A DNA stretch of 64,000 bases from Echinococcus granulosus (Eukaryota; Platyhelminthes; Cestoda; Cyclophyllidea; Taeniidae): positions 257,693 to 321,692 of the forward strand of contig NW_020170441.1 of assembly GCF_000524195.1 (NCBI RefSeq), written 5' to 3'. Shown one piece after another: positions 37,901 to 50,193 of the stretch. Below the pieces are notes generated by a model. That model did no database searches. It had not been told where the DNA came from and saw only the letters and a list, made by a program, of their open reading frames with translations. Numbering within the stretch: the stretch's first letter is position 1; each line of letters starts with the position of its first letter. A program made the position numbers and the translations under genes.

Positions 37901-40900
37901 GCAGAGATTTCACCCTAACACCCAAGTGCTCTAAGGAGATCAGAAGCGTTTGGTCGGAGGTGGTTCTTGCTTGTACTCTTCACCTGACTGGGAAATGCAA
38001 CGAATGCGTGGTATTGCAAGAATGCCGCAGAGGGCAAAGAATATTGTCCTTTCATTTCGTTCTGCCACTCAGCCATTGGAATTGCGGTGGGAGTAGAAAT
38101 TCTTATGGGAATTTTGCACCCTGGCTTTTCTAATTTGTCTTATTAAAGAGGAGTTGATGTAATTCTCAATTTCATCTACACGTACGCACTTTTTTGCTGT
38201 CGCTACTTTGCATGCTAGAAAACTTTGAAAAATATAACTATGTTACCAAGTTTACATAAATCTTAGTGTGCATTTTGCAAAAGCGAAAATTCCTCAAAAA
38301 CAAATTGCTTAGTTTTTAATTATTCCCTCTACTCATTGCTAAACGCAATTCGACTTAAATAGATCCATCGGGAGTCAATGTCACAACGTTTAAGATCCAT
38401 GGCTATAATACTTATGAAAAGTCACTATCCCAGCAGGTTCACAATTAAGGACAGCATTCTCAGCCTATTTTCTGTAGTTAGTGGGAATTCAAAAGCATCT
38501 AGAAGACTCAAGAGACCATGCTTTCAAGTCACTTTGGACCAGGTGAATCCCGTTTTACGTGCATATACGCGGAATATTTGGGATGAGTTTCACATTCAAA
38601 GTCACTATATGCATGCGTCTAATTTCTCTATTTGGCCTCGCCAATAAAAAACCATGCCAACATACCATTTTATAGCCGGATGTGGCACGAGGAGATAGAA
38701 GTGTGCCAACATGACCTGCTGTCTAAAAAGTCTGCTCTCACGTAGTTTTTACGTTCATGCGAGGTGTCTAACGTTCCACCTCAAAACCAGTTGCTCCGTT
38801 CTTCCTAGTTTTGAGAAATTCCCAATCTCGAGCTGTGCTCTTCAACGTCCACAAATTACCACCAGTTCGTAGTGAGTCGAAGGAAAACCGTGTTTAAAGC
38901 ATGTAATTCAATTTTCTTGAATAAGTGCTTTATTTTTAGAAGTATTTTAAAAGTTAAACCAACGACCTTTGAAATAAAACGGTGTTAAAGAAAATTGTCG
39001 TCAATCTCAAAGCTTGATCACGAAAAAGATCCTGCCCAGTTTCAAAAAGATGGGTGCTTTATATTTGCGATAAAAATTCAGCCTGCTTTCATTATTAAGG
39101 TATTTTTAAAAAATAAGCTATTTTCTAGTGGAACTTTTGGTGGCTGTCCGCTCACTCTCCTACGGGCTGCGCATATCCTAAGCCTCAAAGTATTTTTATA
39201 CACAGGCGCACACACGCCTACCTACAGCCTGAAAACGAAACGTTTTCACATCCAAAGGAAAACATTAAAGAGGCCGCAGGGATGTGGGGGAGGAGAATTC
39301 TCAGGCGCTGAGGCGCCAAATGCTGCTTGCGAATTGGTGCATGTATACATAATGTATCGAGGAAGATGTCGCGATATCGCTCGTGTCAACACACACCGCC
39401 CAAACGTCTGGCTCATTAATTAGGGGGGACGACTGTCTGACTCGCATTGACCTGTTTGCTCCCAGACCCTGGAGGCCAGCCTAGCCAACAAGAGGCGTTT
39501 CGCAGCTTAATATTATTTTAAACCGAGAGTCGGCACGGTAAAGTAATATGGAAACGAGTACTTGACGGTGTTCCAAGTTTTCTCCCAATTCAGTGAAACG
39601 CGTAGTAAAGTTTATTTATAAAAGGGTTAAAAGCAGTATCTCAGAGGTATTACTGCTTACCACACCTCCTAAAGCTTGGGGAGCTCAAACTCTGAGAACT
39701 AAGGCATAGAATTAAATTCTTTTTAACATTGTGGCACCGAATCTCGTTAAGTAATCCTCAGCATAAAGTTTCTGCTTAAATCACTTGAGATTTTTCATCA
39801 TTCATCTAAACCACTAAGAGGTAAGTAATTAGGATAAACGTTAAAGCCGCTCCCATTATTTACAAATTACATAAAACAGTAAATTAGACTACTAGCTACA
39901 AATTTAACGGATATGTAGAAAAACCCTTTGGGCAGTTGAAACGCTTCCTATTACTGCCCAAAAACACACGTTTTCGGACAAAGGTGCTTACTCTGATGCA
40001 TTGCTTATAGGCGTTACTTTACAGCCCCAGAATTTGAGCAGCGCATAAGTCTTGGTCATTTCAGAATTTGCGCACCTCACCTTAACTTATTCTCTTAAAC
40101 ACACATGGATCTTAAACAATTGAAAATATTAGTGTAGAACTTTTGACGCTTTCTAAGCTTTTGGAAACAATTGCAGTCGCATAGCTCAAAGTAACATTCT
40201 CGGGCCTAAGTGATGGCTGTGTGGAGTGCAAGCACAAATGAGAACAAATAAAGGTTAAAGGGACAAAAATTACGGCCTGATACGAAGGCTCGAAGCGATG
40301 AATTAGGCCCTACGCTGATGAGAATAAAAGGCGTTTGCACACCCCCCTGGCAGCAATCTATCATCATCGGAAATACGTGCCCACACCTCGATATTGCAGG
40401 CCCAAGCGATTGTTCATTAAACAGTAAATGAAAGACGCTTTCTTTTCTGACTCACTACACTGAAAAGACAAAATTTACCATAGATCTCGGGGACCGTTCC
40501 CTCTGAGTGACCTGCAAAATTCCCAAAAGGTATTTAGAGTGCCCCTATTTAAGTGCCATTTTCTTGACTCCTTCATATTAGCAATTTATTGAGGCGAAGT
40601 TCACATTTCAATTTCATTGTGGGATGAGCAAGTGGAAAATAAAGGGAGAGAATAGGTAACTTTTCATTTAATAAAAAATTATAGTCAAGACCAGTCTTAT
40701 CTATCTGTGGGAAAAAATTCTTGACATATTATTGCGCAACGATCGTCTTTAAACTCAAAATATCCATTCTTATCAGTGGATAACTACTCGAGCTGTCTGG
40801 TTGAAACCGCTGACGCCGAATCGTACATAAACTGCGGCTATTTGAGGCGACTGCCAAGGGAGGTTGGTCCGTTCCGCTTAAAAATGGTAAATAGGGGAAG

Positions 40901-42369
40901 ACCATTAAGAAATTAGCTTCATTAAGTGTTCACCTCCAACGAACCGAAGAAACAAGCTTTAAGCGAAAGCAGTGAATAAAATCCTGTTGTTTTTGCTAAC
41001 ACGAATCATGTACTGACGGTTGTCGTTTTACCGTTTAAAAGGAAAGTGATATCATACAAAAACGACATGACAGATTTTGTTTCATTTAGCATCTGCTGCT
41101 ACGTGAGACTTTGCTTATTTGGAGGACTTGCAGTGGGCATATGCGTGAGAGCCGCGCTTTGTTGGATGTAGTTCATAAATTGTTAGATGCTCAGGCACTA
41201 TTTTGATGGCCCGGAAGAAAAGGGAATTTGCTCACTATTTACCATTTGTGGTGCAATCGCTCTTGTCCTACGGATCGCTACACATCAACACAATGCGCAA
41301 AAGTGACACTTGCTTCAACTAAAGGCCGTGAATGGCTGTCCACTTTCCCATGTATCGTGCTCACTGAAGCTACTGCTTTTGTTTTCTTCTCCTAATATTC
41401 TATGCTTTTGGCTCAGTCTATGCCATAACGAAATTTAAAGATCATCTCAGAAGTTTCACAAAAACATTTACTTTATTAAGAAGTTGAATAAATTTTAACA
41501 CTGCAAGAGTGAATGTAGACCAAAATTTAAAACTAAAATAACCTTGCACCAATTTGTAGTCACGTAGATAGTATTTGGGTCCTTAGGATATTTAATGCCC
41601 ACTACTGCATGATTTATTAGTTCGGAAATAAATTTAAGGTTATAAATCGCCTATTGGCATTGCTAAGCTATGCAGCTCACCAAAACCACTCAAAGTGTAT
41701 TGACACTCCAATTGGCAGTAAATTACGGCGCCAACGGTGATAGTAGGTCTCGGAAACCTATCATTTTAACATTTGATTTCATTAACCGTCTCTTTTGCAT
41801 GCCTAGTAAGTTCCCTGGCTAATTATGCATGTCTCACTTAGATGTCCCGAACTGGAAAATTTTTAATTAACTTCCAGGCACTTTTCATCTGACACCGTTC
41901 TTCCAGCGTGGTAGGGACTTTCGCTCTCTAACGTTTGCATTACTTGGCACAAACACTTTGAGTTTTCGGCACTTTTGCGACGGAAAAGGCATTGAATTGG
42001 GAACTGACCTGGGAAGCTAAATGTAGTCTACACATTTGAACCTAAATCACCTACATGGAATTTGTTTAAGACTACGAATCTGATAAATAGGTCAAGGATA
42101 TTAGCTACTACCTTCTTCTCCTTCATTTTAATTACATAACAAAGAGTTAATTGGCTTAAAACATATTCATTTTTTGGAATTCTTTGATGCGCAATATTTG
42201 CAACAGTTATTGGGGGCTCAAGAGAAGCTGATGCGCCACATGTCGTTTCTACTGTTGCAGCTCCTGGTGGTAGTGGTGGTGATATGTACAAGATCATTAA
42301 TAACTCTAATATACAGGATGACGGGCTTTACACATCTGGACGACGTCGGGAAGTGATCTCATGGCGTCG
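34962..42369. other. Gene-poor spacer
   Basis: Seven kilobases without a gene that I can support. GC-richer patches at 36.5-36.66 kb (with a GTGGAAT...ATTCCAC inverted repeat) and 39.15-39.48 kb look like old repeats. A 142-codon frame at 38995-39423 begins at TTG, has no motifs and is probably chance. Confidence 0.35.
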
Positions 42370-45300
42370 TCAACCGATGAGAGCCAAGAGCCAAGGGGTG
42401 ATGAGGGCGGTGAGGATGGTGCCCACGTCTGCGTCCGCTCCACAACTGCGATGGTTTAGAGGGGAGTCGTAGGAGGAGTGGAGGACTCCGTTGAGATGGA
42501 GTGGTAGGATCTGGTCGGGGCGCCGTGGGGTGCCATCGTCACCTTGCATGGCCGAGGGGTTGACCGCCGCCACAGTCGCTGCCTCTGTGTCATCCCGACC
42601 CGCAGTCTGGTAGCGGTAGTGGCAGCCTGTGGGCAGGCTCTCCATAAAATAATTCATTATCAGCTGCACCGCGTCTACCGGACACTGCGATGATAGCAGG
42701 ACATTGAGGCAGTCCAACTTCTTCCTCATTGCTCTACATCGTAGTATCAAAAACGGAGGGCCTTAGTGACTAATCTCACTTCCGATTTAAAGTGCAAGTA
42801 AACACGCCAATAGTGGATGAAAGTGGGCATGAATTCGTTGAGTACGACAATTTTTCGTCAAAACCTTAGCAAAAACATTAAGAAGGAACAGAGATGTCCT
42901 CGATATATAAAATTTTGAGCAATTAGCGATTATCCTGAAGAAATTTGAGAAATCTTAATTGATATCATTTTCTGTAAGCAACTTCTTCTGAGAATGAGGT
43001 CAAAAAAGAAATCACTTCTTGCCTACAGTTTTCAGCCAATCCCAGTTATGAAGGTTTACTTTTTGTGGTACCAATAAATAGACCACAAAATTCAAGTCAA
43101 ACTCAATTGTAGACAATCCGTTTCATTAACCCGGTTTGTTAAAATTTTATTCCAAATACTACCAAAGTATTCTGTTTTTCGTTTCCATTGATCCATTTTG
43201 GATACGGCCTAACCCTAAAGGTATATTTCTTTACCGGAACTAAAAATTACAATGCATAATTTACAAGAGAATTAGACGGGATCATTACCGTCGATGTGTG
43301 TATCTCCTTCACAAAGCATTAACATGGTCCCTACAAAATGAATAGTTAAAGGCGGGAGATGGAATTTTTTTGTGAATCAAGGTAGTTGTTCATACGGCAA
43401 CAGGAACCTCCTTCATTAGTCCAAGTGAACTGATGCTGGACGACTTATGCTGGAAATAGGGTGTCGCAGTATTCGTTTTTCCAGTCCGGTGCCGGAGCGA
43501 AACGTGCCGTGGTGTACGTGGTGCTGTAAGCACGATAAAATGCCCTGCATGTTGAAGTCCAACACAAGTAAGTAAAGGATATGCACCCTCTGGTAGGTGT
43601 AGAGGCAAAGGGATGGTTTTTCAAGCAAAAGGTAGCTGGGCGTTCAAGTGAATTAATTAATCTTCAAGTCACCGTAATCGTGTGACAGAATCAGGAATCT
43701 CTACGATTGGGGAGCTTGCTTGGCTCTACTTTACAAGTCGTACTTCTAGCTAATTCGAATTATAATTTTGCACTGAAGAGCTTAAATGACACACATGAGA
43801 CCTAATGAAAGACTATTTACAAAGGTAAAAAATATTTTGAATCAAAACAGAACTTCCTCTTCCCAAATGATAGGGCAGTGTATTCACGAAAGAGTGGTGT
43901 TTTACTCTGGACTACGAAAGTCGTTTATGGAGAGCGTGCACAAGGTACATATTGTAAGCACTTTAATGTATCACCATGACCGATAGAAGTACAAATCGAC
44001 TGGCAAGTGTTACACTTTGCCTGGTTTAGGGAACACAGCCTCATTCAGCAGTGTCTACTTCCAATTTGACTTATTGCGTGGAAAAGAGAAGGAGGCGATG
44101 GGACAAGGCATGAAGGTTTTTTACACTCTACAGAGAGGCAGTTTAACATCCGGCAGAGCTTATGCTCACCAACTGTAGCCATCAAAAACGGCACAGGGAA
44201 GCAACTGCCTTGGAATCATACTAAAAGTGAAAAAGATTTGACAGGTGATCGTACCTTACGTTGGCAATTGTTTAAATGATGGAATAGTAAGTTTACTTCT
44301 TTTAGCAAAAGTTTATATTAATAGTTGATATCTAGCTCTTGACTGAGGACATCTGCTCTATTGTGGCCGTAAATAAAGTGTCAGGTGGCCGAGAGGGTTC
44401 AAAGGATTTTTGGTTCAGCCAGCTGCAACGGAATGGTGTTACTTGTGAGCACTTGTATAGTGCTGTTGTTCACGTGCATTACAAAGCGTGGATGTACATC
44501 AGTCGATTGCTTCAGTACTCGGCATTATGCCCTAACCTATCCACTATTTTCCCGTACTTTTGAACCATCTTACCATAAAGTGTTGGTTAAACCTTAACCA
44601 TGCGGTCTATATGATTTATTCGATGCTTGCTTGTCTTTATCAGTNNNNNNNNNNNNNNNNNNNNNNNNNNNNNNNNNNNNNNNNNNNNNNNNNNNNNNNN
44701 NNNNNNNNNNNNNNNNNNNNNNNNNNNNNNNNNNNNNNNNNNNNTGGGATAGAAGTGGAGTGACAAGGGCGAAATTTTTACTTTTAGGGCCAAGGAGTTT
44801 TACGAAGACGTGATTTGCAACTATCTCGTTTTCCATTGAAAGTGGATGATATGAGGCATTGGTGATTATTCAACTAGTACAGTAAAGTTTAAGAGGTTTT
44901 CTCTGATATTTAATTGTGATTACATTCAGTGTTTTTACTACGCAGAATCTCTCCCACTCAATTTGTTACCGTGTTCATTTAGGTTGATTGAAAAGCGCAA
45001 TATTCAATGAAGTTCAAAAATGCCCTAGGAAACTAATGCCTTCTCATTTCTCAAGTGAGGCCGTTTTGTGGCATTTGAAAGCATTGGATTATGTTTTGGT
45101 CAAGGAAGTTTTAGAGTCCCAACGCCCCGGATGTGAAACCTTTACGCCAAGGCAAGCATTTGAATCGAAGTCACAGCAACTCCATAAACTTAAACAGCAA
45201 GTGAGAGTGACACCAGTCGTCACTGTCTAACTGAAGCAAAACAACTGTTCGTTTGCTTGCTCATAACTGCATCAGATTAGAGGCTGTTTGACAATTGAGC

Positions 45301-48300
45301 AGCGCAACTATCTTCTGTCTTGTTGAGCATTGCGGATGTATTTAACCGATGGCAAGCAGTGATAAGAGTAGTTCGGTAAATGGTTGGGTTGCAGCAGCTG
45401 CCAGATCAGTCGAAAGTACTTAAACAAAATCCAACGCGGTTACAAGTAAAGTGGGTTATTATACATCTCCGAATACAAAAGTTACTATTGTTAAAATAAG
45501 AAATGTAAACTTTAATTCAGCTTTTACAAGAAACGGCTAAGAAAGAACTCCAATTTGTCAAAACAACACATTTTGACACGTGCCAGGCATTCATGAAATA
45601 AAATACTTTAAAATTCAGCTTGTAAATGTTTATAATTGCATTTTAATGTATGAAATAATCTGCGCGTAACCACGTTTTTGACGACAATAATTATTCGATT
45701 GACAAAGCAACTTGTGGTGATGAGAAGTGGTGATAGCATTCACGCAACCATTGTTTTTATTGATAATTTGATAAAATTTCCACCACCTAGAAAGACTGAT
45801 TGGGAGTAAAAACAGCATCCTAGTTGCCAAATTGTCCAGCCTATCCCTTAAAATCGCTGCACCATTTATTTTGTTGGCATGTTTGGCCAGTGATGGTGAT
45901 AAATGACTTAAATCCTCCCCAATTTGGGAGCGCATCTTTTACTTGATTGACATGAGAAGTGAAGTGTTCAAGTGCTTGCAAGAATTGCCAGTGGAAATGT
46001 AAAGTTGAGAAATGAAACTACTATTTTGAATATGCTCTAATTGGATTGGCTTACAACTGTTGGTTAGTGAAACATCTACGAAAGAACTTTATTAATTAAA
46101 TGGGACAGCATGAGTTTAAAAGCCATCTACTCAAGCAACTCACTGGCACTCGTAGACAAGCATTGTTTTCTTCAGGTGCTGTTGGTAGGTATCACCGATG
46201 AGTCCATGAGCGGTGTAAACCGATTGGTTCTTCAGGGCGCCTACCACCTCCTGGATGGACTCGTCCGTCTGCCGCGAACAGCCCTCCGCTGCGGGCTCCG
46301 CCTCGCGCAGGCAGGCGTTCTTGTGTTGCTGGAAAACTGCACTCGACACATACAACAATTCCTTAGCACAAGCTTGCACAATAAAATGTTACCTAGATTA
46401 ATTGTAGATTGTACTACTTCGGTTCTTTAGTCCTCTTTAATTCGGCTATCGCTCTAGAGGTGATCCTAGGACCCGTATCATTTAAAAAGATCCCTACTTC
46501 TAGACTGTTCTACGTTATTTGTCTACTCAGGACTAACCTGCACACTACACCTGCATAAATAGCGAACCGAATTTAGCCTTAGCATGTATAACAGCCTAAC
46601 TATGACGTCCACAGAGAGAGGATGTAAAGAGCTAAACGACACCTGCTACATCTAGACGGAAGCATAGCACACTTCTGTTGATCCATTGGTTTCATCTGAA
46701 TGAAGGCCCGAAAAGTAAGTAGGTAATTGTTGCTTCATGATGGCAAATGAGTAGAAGGTATTTCGCGTTAGTTTACTCAGTGTTGTGGTGTCTGCCGAAT
46801 TACTAACAATGAATTGCACAGCTCTATTTTTTTTTGAGTGATTAGCCCTAAAATTTCTATCCATTGGCCACGTCCGTTCTTAAATGATCCTACAAATGAA
46901 TTTCAGCCGTCAACATGGATCACCTACCCGTCACTAAAGTGCTATGAAATACCCAAGTATTGAGCCACTTGCACTAAATATCTTAATCCACAGAGGGCTT
47001 ATCTAAATTAACATTCATATAATTATCATCACTAACCACTTTTGCTTAGAATGATCCAGTGCTGCTACAATTTGAGCTTTATAGGAAGGCAGTGATAAAG
47101 CAACTTAGCCATTGAAAGCTGAGTGAGGTAGCAACTCGAAGAAGTGGAGTGCTAAATTCTGTTGAGGTGGCGGGGACTAAGGCGGGGCATGACGCTCGGA
47201 TGGATGGGTCGATGGGTGGACATATTCGCCTGCACTGCGAATCCTTATTTATGCACAGCGATAAATCCTATCTTCAAAGGAAGTGCTCCCCTCGTCTCCA
47301 CACTCGGCGCATATTAACACCCATCTCATGTCGCTCGACACGAACGCGGCCTGCTGCGTGAAATGCGCCGGGAGTTTTGGCAGGCGAATTTGCGGGAGAT
47401 GAAACACCCTTATTTTGAAGTTTTTGACATTTGCACAAAGTGTCAGATAGTTTAGCAGACACTATTACAATGCCAAATTGTGTAAATCATGATTTGACCT
47501 CCCAGTAGGTGATGGCTCGCCTCTATAAGAATCATATCTGCCAAAATGGCTTAAATAGGGGGAAAATATTTTAACGGGTAATCATATCATATGTTTGTTA
47601 AAAAAACAATAAATTTCTGTATGTGGGGTTTTTTAAAAGAGGAACCTACAACAAACCGCAATAAATTCAAGAGACCTGCATCTACAGGACAATAACACAT
47701 AGTTTTTAGTTGAATTTATCATTTTCTACTGCTGACTCTGCTAATTCTCAGCGGTAAGAATGCCTGATTGCTTTGGAAAGATGACCGGGAATTGTTTAAA
47801 CGGACATTATTTAGAAAGGCATATTTGTTCCCTTAAATTGCTGAAATTGTAATTCAGATGGCAATCAGTCTAAGAATTTATGGGAAATGGAAATACAGCA
47901 CCCCAGCTCTTTGAAAGAGTTCAAAAAGTGCACCTCCTTGTCATTGTTCGATGTATGTTAGGGAAGGTCAATGTAATAAGAGGTAAACCTTGCGGGTGAA
48001 TCACTGCTTGTTTAATTTGCGCTCCTATTGTTTCCGCACATTTAAGTATTCTGCTTCGGAATAATTCGGTCACAGCGAGGATTAGCTCTGCCGCCTACAA
48101 ATTTTTGGATATTTTTCTGCTATCATACCTAATATGGGGTGGAAAATCAGCTCATTGATGGTGCTGGATATAACTTACTTCTGAGGTTATGCTGCCGACA
48201 GATGTAGGCCGCGGCACGTTCATATCGCTTGGTGTTGAGGGTGTGGGCCCACACAATCTTCAGAAATTCCGGCTCTGCGGTAGTGTCACATGCTGCTTCC

Positions 48301-50193
48301 CAGCGATCCTTTACACATTTGATAATTTTTATGTGGTACTTTGTTCTGAAATGCCAAATCAGCAAGTCTAGTTAATCGAGGCTTCTCATTTAAACACTCA
48401 TTCACTAATGGTAATCTAAGTATCTATTCAGCCGCCTTTTAGTTGACTGAAGTGGGCATTATTCGCGCCTTAATTATTTCAATTTGTCCAGGTAGTTTAT
48501 GTGAAACTTTCTCACCTCCAAGAGGTTTGACTAAGTATCAAACAACAATGTTGAAACTTCAGCTCGTGAGTCAAACTGTTGTTTGAATCGGCCGCGCAAT
48601 GCTATGCAGACAGTGGATGCCCAATTAATCCGACATCTAGAAGTTCGCGGTGTGCTCGCCCATGCTACCGAATTAAACCAAAGTGCGATTACCACCCCAC
48701 TTTTTCTTTATATAACAACGATGCCGATTCATTAAATCTAATTGTATCGAACAGTCCTTCATAGAATTAGGCTAGAATCGTCATACCTAACTTTAGCTAA
48801 GTCGGTCTATTCGGTGATAGAATGACGGCACGAGCGTCTGTTAAACCACCGAAATCTCGAGTGCTATTAAGTACCAAGTGATTGGTGATGGGGAGTCTAC
48901 ACTATTTCATGAATTTCATTGCAGGTAATCCAACTTTCCAAACAATTTTTGGGTTTGCGTACTGCTTTGGTTGGGCTCAGCAACATGTAGAAATTTCCAT
49001 TAGAACTAAAAAGTTGCCTCCGTCTTAAGAACCCACTACCTTAATAAGTGCACAGAACGCAAAAAATGCTATTTCAAATCCAACTCATTATTGTTTTACG
49101 TAATTCTATTTCATTCTGACGAGAGTTGAAAAGAAACATGTAGTATTCATCGTACCAGATTGAGGGTTTACATTGAGCAAAAGTTGTAGAGCCTAGAGGA
49201 AGTCCAGACTCTGGTTTTTATGCAACTCGACGCAGCGAATGTCTGTATTTTGTTTTTTTACAGAAAATAAATTGCTTGACTACCATGAAACTATTGGACA
49301 GGTTTTGCAGAGTTTGCGGCCAACCAAATGGACTTATCGAACTGACGCTGACGTTTGAACGACGGAACACTTGCACTCCAAGTGTCCAAAATCAGCTTTG
49401 TTAACCCCACTCTCGTATCCTTCTGTTAGCGTGCTGCTAGTTTGCGGATTTCCTGACAGGCATTACTTTAAGTACGGATATTTCGCACAGTATGAGGAAA
49501 CACCTTATTCCAACATAACCAGTAGCCATATTTATACTTTGCATAGTTTCCGTTTGGCCTTCAGCCACCTTAATGATTGCGTGAAATTGCTAAAATTTAA
49601 GCCCTTAAGCGCGTTTTAGCATCAGTGAATTTTGAATAGTGAAATGCTAGACAAGCATTGTCGAAACAGTATAGAATCGTGTGTTTGCAACGGCTATTAA
49701 TGCGAGGAAGGTATGTGACCATGATTTTTTCGTGCGCCTTTGCTCCAAATGGAAAAGGAAGGAACTTGCAGGAAAATACACATAACGCGTAAGAAAAATC
49801 TCCCATCGTTGTTGCAATGGCACAAACGGCAATTAGCGGTCTTTGTAAATCATTTACTATTTCAGCGAAAGGAATAGAATAATTTATTGATGAAAATGGT
49901 ATTGCAGCAGACCCGAACGAGGGTTGAAAGCATCTGAGTAACAGAGCAAAAGTAGGTGTAAAGATGTAGGTGGAGATGGAGTGTGGTAGCACCTACCGAC
50001 ACATGGATTCCGTGTCGTTGAGGGAACCGTAGCCGAAATCGAAGCCATGACGTTTGTCGGAGAGGCGAGGGATGCGATGTACCTGCGCGCAATCGTCCAT
50101 CTCCGCGCCGAGATTAAAACAGCCTGACGGAGGGACTTTGAGGAGGAATGTGCAAGCACACAGGAACAATGCTGCAAAGCCACATACGAACAT
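42370..50193 (-). CDS. Secreted cysteine-rich protein with GPI-type tail, unidentified
   Basis: Four exons on the minus strand: 50193-49997, 48345-48179, 46336-46196 and 42731-42370. They give 288 residues with phases matching at every joint. Residues 1-24 form a signal peptide with hydrophobic core GFAALFLCACTFLL. The middle (about 60-220) is polar, helical and cysteine-spaced (MCRTKYHIKIIKC, WEAAC, AAAYIC, NACL, EGC, KKLDC, SSQC, TGC), suggesting a disulfide-linked helical ectodomain. Sequons are at Asn59 and Asn158. The last 25 residues read SCGADADV and then a hydrophobic run TILTALITPWLLALIG, typical of GPI attachment. The product should therefore be a surface or secreted glycoprotein. 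I do not recognise the family; the layout only loosely recalls other secreted multi-Cys helical families. Exon 1 and 2 donors are strong (GTAGGT, GTAAGT). The exon 3 donor (GTGATA) is weak, so an extra exon between 46.2 and 42.7 kb is possible. Confidence 0.68.
44404..44578 (+). repeat. Dispersed repeat B, copy 1
   Basis: About 175 bp alignable with 63811-63984 in the same orientation. The best core, from GGTG(T/C)TACTTGTGA to TAATGCCC-like sequence, runs about 95 bp without gaps. It lies in intron 3 of the GPI-protein gene and just before the assembly gap. The sequence directly upstream (GGTGGCCGAGAGGG) resembles a tRNA A box, hinting at a SINE, but no clear B box follows. Confidence 0.7.
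44645..44744. other. Assembly gap (100 N)
   Basis: Exactly 100 N, the usual placeholder for a gap of unknown size. It begins 66 bases after repeat B copy 1, so a repeat-caused break is likely. Sequence missing here would fall in intron 3 of the GPI-protein gene and could hide an exon. Confidence 0.99.

Noticed and set aside
38995..39423. 142-codon plus-strand frame
   Set aside because: Begins at TTG, mixes AT-rich and GC-rich DNA, no motif, no good splice sites.
48579..48764. Short plus-strand frame with six cysteines
   Set aside because: No signal peptide or splice signals, and it lies inside an intron of a supported gene on the other strand.
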